Assembly (NCBI GenBank): GCA_021186555.1
Contig: JAJKFL010000042.1
Location: 28,829,521 to 28,893,520, forward strand
Direction of reading: 5' to 3'
Origin: Reticulitermes speratus
Taxonomy: Eukaryota > Arthropoda > Insecta > Blattodea > Rhinotermitidae
DNA length: 64,000 nucleotides
In this document: in pieces, positions 22,994 through 34,154 of the stretch
Position numbering within the stretch: position 1 is the stretch's first letter
Layout: every line of letters begins with the position of its first letter
The notes under the pieces: model-generated
Told to the model about the DNA's origin: nothing
Databases searched by the model: none
What the model saw: the letters and a program-made list of their open reading frames with translations, nothing else
Position numbers and translations under genes: made by a program

Positions 22994-23853
22994 GGTATTG
23001 CATAACTTTCATTGGTTAGGAATAATTGAATAATCTTGGGGAATATTGAGTGACGCTGAAAAGTCACGTACGGCTTAGGGTCAGTAGGTTAGCAGCCCAG
23101 CCTGCTCTCAATTTGTGGCCCTTGGAAATGGTTAATCCGATTTTTGGGTCCGTCGAAGCGTAACGTCAAAATGCCTAGTTTCGCCGAACGAATGACGGTC
23201 ACATGTAAACAGAAAAGAATTGTGGCTTGACGTTGAGGGGATTGCTGCAATTTAGGGTGAAAACTGCTCCGGTGAAACATCTGAACATCCGATTTTGTCA
23301 AAACCGATTCTTAGGCGCGTAAGCGAAGTTGTGAAAAGTGACTGTGAATTCTGAATTTGGTGTGTCGGTAGATAATAAATATACTGTAATGGACCAGATT
23401 GTAGAAAGCCATGCATATTCCCATATTCAGTTAACTTGGCTTAGACAAAGCGAGCAGCATGGTGCGATGGCTGTAAGGATTCGCTGAGTTTACTAAACAA
23501 AGCCCAGCTGATCAGACTCTCACAGGCACCCGGCGAGTGGAGTTGTTGGACTGATGTGTATTGTCAACGCGACGATCATGGAGGGGATCAGAGTGCCGTA
23601 CGCCAGGATCCTCATCTTTGAGCTACTGCTTTGAGGTAAGCTAGACTGCGTCACTGAGAGCAGGAGGCAGGGTAGTACGGTTGTGACGTTTGATGCAGAA
23701 AGGTACTGTCTTTTTTGTGTCTAAATTTTACGTCCGTGTGTTTATACCTAACCATAGAAGAAAAACTTGGTTCAAGGCATCAGAGGGGAGTAAACCGTTA
23801 TTCAGAATGTGTTAGTGAACTCGTATGGTTATACTGTTTATGGTGTATAGATG
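22994..23853. other. Unassigned stretch between hAT and mariner
   Basis: No gene or repeat identified in about 860 bases. Confidence 0.45.
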
Positions 23854-23855
23854 TA

Positions 23856-24961
23856 CGAGGTCTGTCCAAAAAGTATCCGACCTTGGGCCGGGAAAAAAAA
23901 GTTCTGTATCTGGGTGGTTACAATACCTAATCCCCTTCAAAGTAGGCCCCTTGTGACTCCACACACTTAGCCCAGCGGTCCTTCCATCGCTGGAAGCAAT
24001 TCTGGAAGGCTTGTTTTGGAATGGTGTGCAGCTGCGCCGTCGCGTTCTGTATGATGTCCTCGCGGCTGTCAAAACGGGAGCCTTTTAGCGGTGTCTTCAA
24101 TCTCGGGAACAGCCAGAAATCACAAGGAGCCATGTCAGGAGAGTAGGGAGCCTGGCGAACCTGCGGAATGCCGTGCTTAGCCAGGAAACCCTGGATCAGG
24201 TGTGATGAATGAGCTGGGGCATTCTCATGATGCAGCTGCCAGTTGCGTGCGTCCCACAGCTCCGGTCTCTTGCGCCGAACTGCATCACGAAGATGACGGA
24301 GGACTTCTTGGTAGTACTCCTTATTATCAGTTTGGCCTAGTGGTGCGTACTCATAATGCACAACACCCCGGTAATCGAAGAAAATAGTCACTATCTCCTT
24401 CACATTGCTCCGAACGTGTCGTGCTTTTTTGGGCCTCGGGGATGTTGGATGCTTCCATTGTGACGACTGGACCTTGGTTTCCGGGTCATATCCGTACACC
24501 CACGACTCGTCACCAGTGATCACAGTCTTCAGGAACTCAGGATCCCTGTTGGCGCACTCCAGCATGTCCTGCGCGACCTCAAGGCGGAGTTGTTGCTGCT
24601 CCGGCGAAAGCAGCTTTTTAAGCACTCTTTAATTTGAGTGACCCCCATTGCATCATCACCGAAAGCCTGCTGAATTTTGCGGATTGTTTCCGCTTGGGTA
24701 TACCCAAGTTTCTGACAAAACTTGATGCAGTATCGCTGCTCCAAACATTCTGTCATCTTGAGCGAAACGAGAATGCGACGAACACGTGTTACACCACTTC
24801 GCTATCTGGCAGCGACAGACGCATCCGGCGGTGTTGCGAGGCAGCAAAAAATCACGCATGCGCATGAAAGTCCCTTCTACCACTACGCTCAGTTTCCCCA
24901 CCCTTTCGCCATTACTTACCGCGGGAAAAAATATAGTCGGATGCTTTTTGGACAGCCCTCG
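23856..24961 (-). mobile_element. mariner transposon, both ends and TA duplication present
   Basis: The left end CGAGGTCTGTCCAAAAAGTA (from 23856) is inverted at the right end (to 24961) as CGAGGGCTGTCCAAAAAGCA, extending about 27 bases with few mismatches. TA flanks both ends (23854-23855 and 24962-24963), the target duplication of the mariner family. The element is 1106 bp, shorter than the usual 1.3 kb, because of one internal deletion in the transposase. The clean ends and nearly open gene suggest a fairly young insertion. Confidence 0.95.
23927..24756 (-). pseudogene. mariner DD34D transposase, internally deleted
   Basis: Cut-and-paste transposase of the mariner family. The N-terminus (from 24756) reads MTECLEQRYCIKFCQKLGYT and GDDAMGVTQIKE, the first helix-turn-helix. 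It then jumps to LLSPEQQQLRLEVAQDML in another frame near 24625, so roughly 60 residues covering the end of the DNA-binding region are deleted with a frameshift. The catalytic domain is open to 23927: TGDESWVYGYDPETK holds the first aspartate; LHHENAPAHSS has glutamate where HHDNAPAHSS carries the second aspartate; YSPDMAPCDFW carries the third. The C-terminus AKCVESQGAYFEGD is complete. The deletion, frameshift and D-to-E change make it inactive; normal length is about 345 residues. Confidence 0.95.
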
Positions 24962-25079
24962 TACATAGGTAGTACTGTTGCAGTATGTAAGGAATAACGC
25001 GCTTCGGTGTTACGTTATACATATATTTCCTGTCCTGTTAAAGACTTCTTTCTTTGTGTTCACACACACACAAAGGTGT

Positions 25080-25195
25080 AGGTTGCGTGGCATTTGAACC
25101 CGTTGCTTAGCTGCAACAGAGAGTTGCCCCCTTCCCTCTCCGGCAGTAAAGCTGCCGGGCCGTTCAACTAACCACTCACCTCCCCATGCGTGGAG
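25080..25195 (-). mobile_element. Possible tRNA-derived SINE head
   Basis: Minus strand: GGAGGTGAGTGGTTAGTTGA resembles an A box and GGGTTCAAATGCCACGC a B box, about 70 bases apart. The body does not match families 1-5. Confidence 0.45.
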
Positions 25196-25802
25196 CTGTA
25201 CCTCCACTGACATGTTCTCGCGGCTCGCACACGGTCAGCTGTATGGGGTTTTCGGAAGGGGAAAGGTTTCGAAAACCCTGTTGCTGCTTTCATTGTCTTT
25301 ATACTTCCACTTCGTCGCCATATATAGTTAATGTCAGTACAGCGAAACAGTACTGACTTCTGCAGCGTCACGCGACTCCCAGTCAGTCCTCCAGTGCTTT
25401 TACAGTGTTTGTCTTTCATGTGTACACGTACCTTTACCGAACGCATAGAGCATCGTGGACGTTGCAGGATACTGTGCGTATTGAACAGTACGCACTACAA
25501 ACTCGGCAACACACAAAACAAGCAGCATATACAATTATAATCTACAATACTTCAAATAACAAACGACGTGCAGTAACAGGGAAATTCTTCACCATGAACA
25601 AAACAACAAGACGAAACCAGTGATGGTATACAGTGTATTTCGTATGAGTTTTACAATTTTAACAGTTTATCCATTTTATTTATTTTAACGTGTGGTTTTT
25701 TTTTAAAAAGTGATACTGCAACTGATATAAGTGGACGTAGTAATCTACATGGCATGTGCTACTGAAGGAATATATGGACGGGTTATAACAAGTGTAGCTG
25801 GT

Positions 25803-25850
25803 AACCCCCTGATGATGGTCTGGTTGCAGACCGAAACATATGTAGGGGTT
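25803..25850 (+). ncRNA. Type I hammerhead ribozyme, intact core
   Basis: Best copy in the window. Helix I AACCCC/GGGGTT (25803-25808 with 25845-25850, six pairs); CTGATGA (25809-25815); one unpaired U; helix II GGTCT/AGACC (25817-25821 with 25828-25832). Then GAA (25833-25835), helix III AC-ATAT-GT (25836-25843) and cleavage base A at 25844. Compared with 19261, helix II and III are the same while loop II differs. The flank downstream carries the lineage A word GTGCATTTAGTTGGTT (about 25892-25907). Predicted cut after 25844. Confidence 0.88.
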
Positions 25851-26040
25851 TTTAGACAATTTTAGAAAAACCATAAAATGGTTTTTAATTAAATGTGCAT
25901 TTAGTTGGTTGCAAAATAGTTCTATTTTCGTGTTTACTGGATCCACTGTTATAAAATTTAGGCCTATAAGTGGCTCTTTCAAGATTCCCTTCTGTACACA
26001 CAAACAAGTGGGTGTTCTTATGAATAAGGAAAGTTCTTAA

Positions 26041-26285
26041 ACAGCATTTAATCCAACTGTTACACAATTAACAATAAACAACCATTTGTCACTTTACGAT
26101 GTACCCCCTACATGTTCCTATATGTGTGTATGCACATCCTTAACAGAATCTGCCATTATTACATTCCTTTGCTTGAGACTTCCCTGAGGATGGCCATGTA
26201 GAGGCCGAAACATGTAGGAGACGCATCGTAATGTGACAAATGGTTGTTTATTGTTGGTTGTCCAGTTGTTAGATTGAATGCTGTG
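26041..26285 (+). mobile_element. Foldback ribozyme element (hammerhead lineage B)
   Basis: The arms 26041-26103 and 26222-26285 are inverted copies: CAATAAACAACCATTTGTCAC reads back as GTGACAAATGGTTGTTTATTG, with few mismatches over about 63 bases. A hammerhead lies at 26180-26220 before the right arm. The left arm keeps only its 3' part (CCCCCTACATGTTCC at 26104-26118, the reverse complement of helix III and helix I). No coding sequence. Opposed terminal-repeat copies of this kind are a known PLE arrangement. Confidence 0.75.
26180..26220 (+). ncRNA. Type I hammerhead ribozyme, intact core, short helix I
   Basis: CTGAGGA (26184-26190, a permitted CUGANGA), one U, helix II GGCC/GGCC around ATGTAGA, GAA (26207-26209), AC-AT-GT helix III with a two-base loop (26210-26215), cleavage base A (26216). 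Helix I is only TTCC/GGAG, four pairs with one wobble. The very short loop would probably need a dimer to fold. Related copy at 50868. Confidence 0.7.
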
Positions 26286-26629
26286 TAATCAGTATGGAAA
26301 ACATTAAAGTTCATATACATTTAGACTGCTTCTGTATATAGGCCTAGTACGTACACATTAAAAGTAGCTGGTAACTGACTACACACATGATTCCTCAATA
26401 TTTTTATAGGGGGGTTTCAATTTTAAATTAGCACTTCTGAATTTACTGATATGTAAATTTTGTCAATTTTTGGTAACATGTCTATCTTGGGACATCATTT
26501 TTCAGTCCTTGTCTCCTATAGTTTATTTCGTACGTCAAGCCTGTCAGTGTACTGTTCATAATCTATAAGCTTAAATGTGGTACGGAAACGGGAGATAAGC
26601 AACGGTGCACACCGTGTCTTCGTTATTAA

Positions 26630-27640
26630 ACCAATTTGCACAGACGACAATTACGCTGTTGCTCAAAGGTTATTTCGTCAGGATTTACAGATAAATCTCA
26701 ATAATCGTGTGCCACCAGCTCGTGCCAGGTAAACATGGATTAACAACTTCGAGGAAAAAATTTCGGCCGTTAAAAGAAGCCTAGGGCGAAGATAGAAACA
26801 TCCGTGCAGCAGAAAACATCGTGACTGTTAGGGCTGCCATGGAGCCGAGTCCACAAAGTTTGCGGCGTCATGCATCTTCATTAAGCATCTCGCGCAGGGG
26901 TAACAACAAATTACTTCCACCCCTAAACCGTTCAGTCGGTGCGGGACTTGCAAGAACGCGATTTAATCGGCAGCACAAATTTTTATCCTATATTTCTGAT
27001 TCTTATTGAGGAGGATGAAGTTCACAATGTGTTTTCTTTAGTGATGAAGCTTATTTTCATCTCTCCGGATTCGTTAAAGCAAAAATTTCCTCTCCTGGGC
27101 AAAGGACCTGCCCCCACCCCCATCAAATGCATGAGAAACCACTGCACTTTGCGTAGATTACGGTGTGTTATGCGATATCGACTTCGGGATTATTGGCCTG
27201 TATTTTTTTGAGGACAATAATGTAATCGCGGCATCGGTAAAATCAGCCCCTTGTAGCCACATGATGCAGATCTTTCTCACACAATAGTTAGCTCACTTTC
27301 CATAATTTAACAAATAGGTTGTTTTTAAAATATGGGCCGACTTCGCGTAGGGACATAAATTGGATTAACGTCGTAAAGTTTCTTCCTAATCACGTTATTA
27401 TATATAGATTTTGGACATTTCTTGGCCATCGAAGTTCCCTAACTTTTCGGCTTGTGACTTAAAGAGCAACGTTTATATTCACCGCCCACAGAATACTGCC
27501 GAATTGAAGCTGAGAAATCGACAAGAAATTGCCAGAACCCCAGTGCATAGGTTGTACTGCGTGACGTGGAATTTGTACTGTGTTTACTCAAGGGTGAAGG
27601 CCAACTTGACATCGTGTTCAAGAAGTTATACAGCTTTGTT
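26630..27640 (+). pseudogene. Tc1/mariner-superfamily transposase, heavily decayed
   Basis: Reading short stretches in order: DDNYAVAQRLFRQDLQIN (helix-turn-helix, about 26645), RAAMEPSPQSLRRHA (26834), LIEEDEVHNVFS then HLSG-like (27000-27075), RDYWPVFF followed by EDNNVIA in the next frame (about 27187-27235), FPNFSACDLKSNVYIHRPQN and RQEIARTPVH (27430-27550). This is the order of insect transposases with a DUF4817-like helix-turn-helix and a DDE_3 domain (VRAAMERSPQRS.RRHA, SDEAHFHLSGYV, YFFEDNN, SACDFFLWGYLKSKVY.RP). FLWGY is deleted between SACD and LKS. Many stops and frame changes. No inverted ends found. Confidence 0.78.
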
Positions 27641-27925
27641 GTATAATTTAAATGAATATTTTATAATTTGGTAAATACGATGTTTTATTTATTTTTGTTT
27701 TACAGTTACCCGTTTCTCCGCCACACGCGGTAAAATTTGTCAGACCTATTTTCGCCTTTCAATTATCGAAGCCAATACACATTGTAAGAGAGGCGATTTT
27801 TTGAACGGGCTACTTACATTTCAGACACGTGTTTATGCAGACTTTGTAAAAAGAACTGATCAAATATCTTCTTCAGTAACTATTTCGATCTTGTGACTTT
27901 TGTTGCTTAAGTACAGATACAGCTA

Positions 27926-28327
27926 AAGATGTCCTTCACTCTCCAAGTACAGCTACAGCTGTCCTTCACTCTCCAAGTGCAGCTACAGCTGTCCTTCACT
28001 CTTCCAAGTGCAGCTAAGCTGTCTTTCACTCTCCAAGTGCAGCTACAAGCTGTCCTTCACTCTCCAAGTGCAGCTACAGCTGTCCTTCACTCTCCAAGTG
28101 CAGTACGCGCTACACCAGCAGCTACTCCTTCACTCAGTCCTCCAAGTGCAGCTACAGCTGTCCTTGACTTTCCAAATGCAGCTACAGCCGTCCTTCACTC
28201 TCCAAGTGTAACTACAGCTGTCCTTCACTCTCCAAGTGCAGCTACAGCCGCCCTTCACCCTCCAAGTGCAGCTACAGCCATCCTTCACTCTCCAAGTGTA
28301 ACTACAGTTGTCGTTCACTCTTGAAGT
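27926..28327. repeat. 30-bp minisatellite, about 13 copies
   Basis: Unit close to TCCTTCACTCTCCAAGTGCA plus GCTACAGCTG, repeated head to tail with a few 1-2 base slips and one interrupted stretch near 28100-28140. Because the unit is a multiple of three and lacks stops, it yields a 131-codon frame with the decapeptide LHSPSAATAV. The slips change the frame between units, which argues against a protein. Both strands are open across much of it. Confidence 0.95.
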
Positions 28328-28556
28328 GTGACTATCTTGCAGCACCATCGTTTAACATTAATTTCTGAGTTTTATAGTCAGTATAAGAGTATCGTCATTA
28401 TTTATTCCATTTATTCTTGATGATTTCTTAATACTAATTTTTTTCAGTTGGGTGATAGTCGTGTATTACGATTTGCTGTGTGCTTTCATCATTTGTTCTT
28501 AATTCCTGCGCTCTATGTCCATATAAACCATAGATGTTTGCAGAAACATTATTTGC

Positions 28557-28639
28557 TTGGATTGATTTATAAAATATCAAAATATAAATATAATATAAAA
28601 ATGTAAATATAAATTTATAAAATATAAATCAATCCAATC
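28557..28639. repeat. AT-rich inverted repeat
   Basis: TTGGATTGATTTATAAAATAT at about 28557 reads back as ATATAAATCAATCCAA ending near 28638, around an AT-rich centre of TATAAA words. It may be a cruciform-forming sequence or the remains of a small foldback element. Confidence 0.8.
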
Positions 28640-30607
28640 TTCCCCTGTTTTTAACTCCTTTGTTTTTGTTAACTGTAATTATTTCATATGATTTGGTTGG
28701 TGACCGCAAAAGTTAATTTTATCGTGCCAGTGTTGTTAATTTAATATGACCAAAAAAATATTACTTTCGTCCGAACATAACTAATATTCTTTTCCCTCAG
28801 TCCCTTTCGCGGCATTTAATGGTGTGGCCGGATGAATGGTCGAGAAGAGGATACGGAACTTTGGGGTCGCTAGCAGCATCCGTCAGAAATGGGGAGGCGA
28901 CGCCGTGTTACATATCCATATCCTTGGTAGTTTGTTCGCCGACTACTTTAATTATTCCACATGCCTGGGTGTAAAGAGCTATTAATTCTGTCGTCTTTGC
29001 AGAAGACTGTCACGTCTCTTCGTTGTGCATACCACATAAGTGCGTTGATTTTTATGTGTTAAACGAGTCGTTTACAGAATAAGACTCTGTGATGTTAACT
29101 ATTTGCACACATTTTAGTGAAAAATGAAATGTTTGCTGTACAATATGGGGCAGATAGGGCAGCAGTCTGTTGTTGTAAAGATCCATGTCTTCTGTTGTGT
29201 GAAGAAGGTTCTTCTTGGACTGCGTAACCCAGAAGATGAAGACACTAGGATCCAGCGATATTTCGGTAACCATTTACTGATCTATAGGCCTGCAGTGTAA
29301 CAATCGAGAATAGTTGGATCGGCAGCAACACTTCTGTGATCACCTCATAATGGCAGTTTGTTCTTATAGTGCTCGGCGAAACACAGGCTGGCTTTCAGGC
29401 CGCCCGTAAATAATACCGCGATTTAAGCGGCTGGACACTTGTGGCCGTTACCCATGCGAAGTGTGCAAAATTGAAGGCCTATCTTATTACGTAATTTTGT
29501 CCATTAGTCTGTGCGCTTCGTATGTCGTAGATTTAAATTTATTACTGCCCCCTCCCACCCAAATATCGAAATTGGTATTATTTCCTCAAAATAACGTACC
29601 AAGTTCGGGCACATATAAAACAAGTGATTCTTGCCTCATGCAAGTGAACACTGTGATAATCCAAATAAGCAGTCATTTGTGAAAGCGCAGAACTACATCA
29701 TCATTATCAGCCCATGAATTCCAGTAGCTGATAGTCTGGAGCCCCGTACATTACGTATTATAACAAGATCCAGTATCCAGGCTGCTCCCCGAATATCGAC
29801 TTCTATCTCCATGGCGATAGAAGCTTTCACATATCGAGCTGTAACACGTCTGCAGGAGTGCTTCTGCTGTCTGGTGGGAAGCAGTAAAGCATCCATTCGA
29901 CAACTTCCGATACAAGCAAGAGAAAAACAAACATAGCTCCCTTCTCAGCGCGTTTCATATCCCATATTTATTGCAAGTGACCTCGGATTTCTTGCATGAA
30001 TATAGCCCAGAGGCATTTTGTCGTAGCGATTCTGCACTTCAGCATTCTAATTATACTGTTAGAAAGACATGTTGAAATTGGAAAGGGAATAATTTCTCCT
30101 GTTTATCTCCTTCCGTTCTTTCCTTCTTTATTTCCCATTCATAACCTGTTTCATTAAATCTGAACGTAGTCGCATCTTTATGATTGAGATAGCACAATTT
30201 TGGTCACATAGCTGCCACCTGTGCAATTACGTGAAAACTACGTGTGCATGTTCATATGTAAGCGACGTACATAGTCAGTCATAAACCGTCTCCTAATTAA
30301 TCTGGTATAGATGTATGAACATGCATAATACAGTGGCTGCCTCACTTTGTGTTGGCCGTCGAAGTCCTCTGAGCCCGAGATTTATTATTTTCTTGAGTTT
30401 TTTTGCGCGAAAATAAACCATTGTTGTTCTTTTGCTTATGAATCGCCGTTCATATGCCCCGGATAAAATGTACTTGCGAACTTTACGAAGTATTTATCAT
30501 TGGAATGTTTCGGAAACAAGAAGTATCGTAGCCAGAGAAATCTGATGGCACCAGGAGAGTATCTGAACTATGTGGCCCATTGTTCAAAGCTAAGTTTCCC
30601 TGCGCTT
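28640..30607. other. Unassigned stretch
   Basis: About 2 kb with no gene, transposase words or tRNA-like head. Confidence 0.45.
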
Positions 30608-30867
30608 ATCATGGAGATATATTTTGGGGTGCAGGGTTATAGCTCCATTCACTCTTAAATTCGGCCCAAGATGGAAACGAGTGGTCAGCTTCACACCCCG
30701 GCTGCTTTACCCCCTGAGAGAGCGCTCCCGATCTTCATCGAATAGGAGGCTTGGTGAGTTCTGGTACCTTCCCGACGTTTTGGAGAAGATATTCTTACCT
30801 TCGCCGGGAATTGATCCAGTATTCCTCCTTCGCCCTGCTTATAATAAGCCACTACACTGACTGCACC
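30608..30867 (-). mobile_element. tRNA-derived SINE, family 1
   Basis: The minus strand has a tRNA head (GTGCAGTCAGTGTAGTGGCT), a weakened B box near 30815, the CTCCAAAACGTCGGGAAGG body and CTCCTATTCGATGAAGATC. A CGGGGTGTGAAGCTGACCAC block follows, then the family 3' end. Clearly the same family as 39873. Confidence 0.82.
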
Positions 30868-31424
30868 ATTTCTGTGCGCTTTTGAAATGTGGAGTAGGAA
30901 ACGATGTGTGTGTAGGGTAATCGGGAAGAATTACCAATATCTCAAACACCAGTGGATGTGGTGGGGTTAGATTTCTCGAAAGTGTTTATTTGTCGCTTGC
31001 AGTTATGTAGAAACGGGTCGTATTAAAATTGTGGAGGCCTTCTGCTCTTGCTGTTACCTTTTCCATTAGTTATGAAACTTGATCTTACAGCCAATCACAA
31101 TAGAGGACTGGGGGCTATCGTCTTCTGAGGCTTTCAGTTGTTTGGCAGTAGTGCGAAACATTCTGTCCCGATCATCCATAGCACTGCAGTGGTACTCTCT
31201 TTTAGTTTAGCCAAGAAAAATGAACCGTTGGATGGACGCTAAAGACTTGCAAAAAGTGTGAGGTTGGCTATGTACAACGTGACCCGACCAGTAGCATGGG
31301 GTCGAATTGTAGTAGAACATGACAACAATTTGCAGAGTAGAGAAGAAATTGGAAGGTAATCTACTTCTGCCATCATTGGCCCGGAGCAGCAAAGGAAAAC
31401 ACAGAAAACCACAATTTCCTGGCT

Positions 31425-31505
31425 CAGATTTGAACCCGATTTTTGCGAGTACAAGCCAGAAGGCTTACCTATGGGTTACCCTTTACAGCACAACCACGGG
31501 TCAGC
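31425..31505 (-). mobile_element. Possible tRNA-derived SINE head
   Basis: Minus strand GACCCGTGGTTGTGCTGTAA, then GGGTTCAAATCTGAGCCAGG, the spacing and sequence of A and B boxes. It may be the promoter head of a SINE whose body is lost or unrelated to the others here. Confidence 0.45.
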
Positions 31506-33274
31506 GGTAAACCAAAAAAATCTACACTATTGGTTTCCCACGACGTTGAACGTTGGCGGCCATGATTACATAAAATAGACAGCCGATTCCATGCACGCGC
31601 ACTGGAAAACAAGACACAAGTTCGAATGCGTCGCTTTTCGTCCCTTGCCTTCTGTTCTGTAACTCTGCTGTACCACATCATGGCCGATTCATGCATATGC
31701 ATGGGAAGTCGACTGGGAGTGATTTCGGGAGTCTCATTTCTAGATCTTTATAACCACTATTCTCTGGTGCAGCGCTGTGGCAGAAGTCGTTAATAATGGA
31801 AAGGTAGAATTTATCTTCACACGTGGATGTACTTGAATATTTCTGAGCATTTAACCTTCACGTAGCCGATGTGTAAAGGGAGGCAGAATTCGGTTTTGTC
31901 GCGATGTAGTTGAGAGCACGGTTCAGGAGTTGAAGGAACGGGAAAGGTTGTAACGTTGGGCGCAGCGAGACTTCAGGAGCGAGTGGGACTTAGTGAACAC
32001 GGTGGACAGGAAGCGACGTCAGAGATGAAATAATTGTAAAGCATCTGATGCGGCACGCAGTTCTGTGGAAATATCCAGGTCACCAGAGGTCACACGACGC
32101 AGATGACAGAAATTTGCGTGTTTATTGGACTGGGAGCAAATCTTCCCTCAACATCCGGCTTTTCCACAGCTGCTGTCTGTGTCTGTTGGAAAATTAATCA
32201 TTACTCTTAACCTTTTTGTAGGACTGTCTCCGACATCAGAAACTCGCCGCACACGAAAACTGGCCATGAACTGGCATAGAAATCGCCCTCGTCCTGTAGC
32301 CACCATGTTATGGTTTGCTGGGCCAGCTTCACAGGCTATAACGGAAAAAAAAGCACTACAAATAAGAGAGACAACCAACAGACTTGCCGTAGACGATGAC
32401 AAGTAGCATTAGGCTTCTTTGGTTGAAGGTGCTTTCTGGTTTGTATTTGATTGTGAGTTCAGACGTAAGCAGTTGGTTAAGTAAACGAGAGAAATGTGTA
32501 TTTTTAAGTGGGTCACAATAAATTCTTCCATTCCGTTACCATTTTATGTGTGAACTCTTAATTAACGTTACCATACTTCACAGTATCTTGTAATTATCAT
32601 ATCAGTATAGAAAGCGAATGGGAAAGTTAAGAATGTGTACAAAACATTACTTTGAAAATCTGCAGAGAACAACAAAATTGTCAAGGTTTCCGCGTACAGT
32701 AAGAAGCTATGGGTCTTAAATCCTCGTACATTGAGAATTTGTGGATCTCAAGTCTCCGGACAAAATCGTTTTGCTGAGTACGTCTTAAACTTAAGCGAAC
32801 ATTTCAGGCTATGTCAGATGTAAAGAAGTTGCACAATTGCTCTCTCACAGGCGGACATTTCGATCTTGTACGGCCGCTCGAGCGTCGGTTACCCCTGTAG
32901 TGTGTTCCGTGCTGTGTTTCATATTAAGCATGGTGGTTTGATGTATTCAGACACCGTATAAGTACTTACTGAATTCTTTTACTCATTCTGTATTTGTCCA
33001 TATATTTGGTGGGCCCGTGAATTGAACCATCGTTATAACTTATCATACACTGGAGTTACTTCACCGTGTGTTGTGATATGCGGTGACCCAGCAAGCCTAA
33101 TATCAATTCCCTGTATTACATATGATTGTGAACTAGTTCTGTCAACTTTCTGTCATCTTTGATTTTCCCACCGGTTTATGAACAGCGGCAGCGCGTTGGA
33201 AATACAATGTACTAACTTTCTAGTAATGATGTAACGAGCGACGTCGCTGATTACGCCCTCCGTAAGAAATATAT
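31506..33274. other. Unassigned stretch
   Basis: No recognised feature in about 1.8 kb. A 93-codon frame at 32125-32406 has a similarly open antisense frame and no motif. Confidence 0.45.
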
Positions 33275-33601
33275 TTGCGGTCGCATTTAGTTATTAGCCG
33301 AGATGAAAAACGCTTAAAGAATTTGAAACTTGAAATTAATGTAAAATTTAAAAGTTCTCATACTACCTTAGAAAATGCCCTGAGTCTACATTACAAAAAC
33401 CATCTCCTAAGGCTATGTAGTAAAATAATAGCCACTGATAATCGTCAGAAGCACATAGGCCTAGCCGTGGCGTGTGTACAAAATGCAGAGCGTTTTGTTT
33501 GTGAAAACACGTGTATTGTCTGTACAGCAACTAATGTACTTCAAAGGGCTAGCTCGACACGTGCGAACTCATCCTACTGTAGCCCGTATGTAATCGAGTG
33601 A
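33275..33601 (+). other. Unassigned 108-codon reading frame
   Basis: It begins MRSHLVISRDEKRLKNLKLE and has a basic, lysine-rich N-terminal half and five cysteines in the C-terminal half, including a CENTCIVC cluster. Apart from a stop-free run of moderate length, there is no support for a gene: no upstream signal, no recognised domain, and the sequence after the stop remains partly open in another frame. It could be a piece of an old transposon protein. Confidence 0.25.
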
Positions 33602-34109
33602 TGTAAAGCATCGCAGGGTTACATTAGGAACAAAGGTCATGTGACATCTGTTAAGAAAGTTATCAAGGGTGCAGACGTATTTTATCTGAATGTATTGGAT
33701 TTCGTGACAGATTTATAGCCCCCGGTTTAAGCGTGTTAGTAAGTCTACTGCTTGCAGTGTTCCGTCATAAATATGGAGCACAATCACATGATTGTATTAT
33801 ACTTTAATTAAATTAGATTGATTTATATTTCCCATGAATACTGAAGCAAATCGTTTACCCCAGTGTGTGGCAATGCACTACAGCCCCCAGTGGAGATAAT
33901 ATACATTTTGTACCATTGCAGTACTGTAATAGATAGCAGCGTTCATTTGCATGCTGGCTGGATCTGCGTACGCGCAGACGCTTCAAACAAACAGATTTAC
34001 TGTATTTGAATGTATTTATATTCAGCGCGTACAAGATTACAGTAATAAAATTCTTACCTTAGTACACTTGAAGAAAGTATTCATCCTTCCTTTATTTGTT
34101 TACAATGCT
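33602..34109. other. Flank of hammerhead element
   Basis: AT-rich, no motif found; some of it may belong to the ribozyme element whose 3' side lies here on the minus strand. Confidence 0.4.
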
Positions 34110-34154
34110 ATTTCCGATATTTTTCAGCCTGTACATAGCTATCGTCAGGGAAAT
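34110..34154 (-). ncRNA. Type I hammerhead ribozyme, intact core, lineage D
   Basis: Minus strand: helix I ATTTCC/GGAAAT (34149-34154 with 34110-34115, six pairs); CTGACGA (34142-34148); one U (34141); helix II AGCT/GGCT with one wobble (about 34137-34140 with 34126-34129); GAA (34123-34125). Then comes A-AATA-T as a one-pair helix III and cleavage base C at 34116. The core is complete but sequences of all helices and the cleavage base differ from the other copies. It therefore represents a separate lineage that has kept the fold. Confidence 0.8.

Noticed and set aside
24202-24867. Several plus-strand frames of 60-90 codons
   Set aside because: Antisense of the mariner transposase.
27929-28324. 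Repetitive 131-codon protein gene
   Set aside because: Made by a 30-bp minisatellite; the frame changes between units and the antisense is also open.
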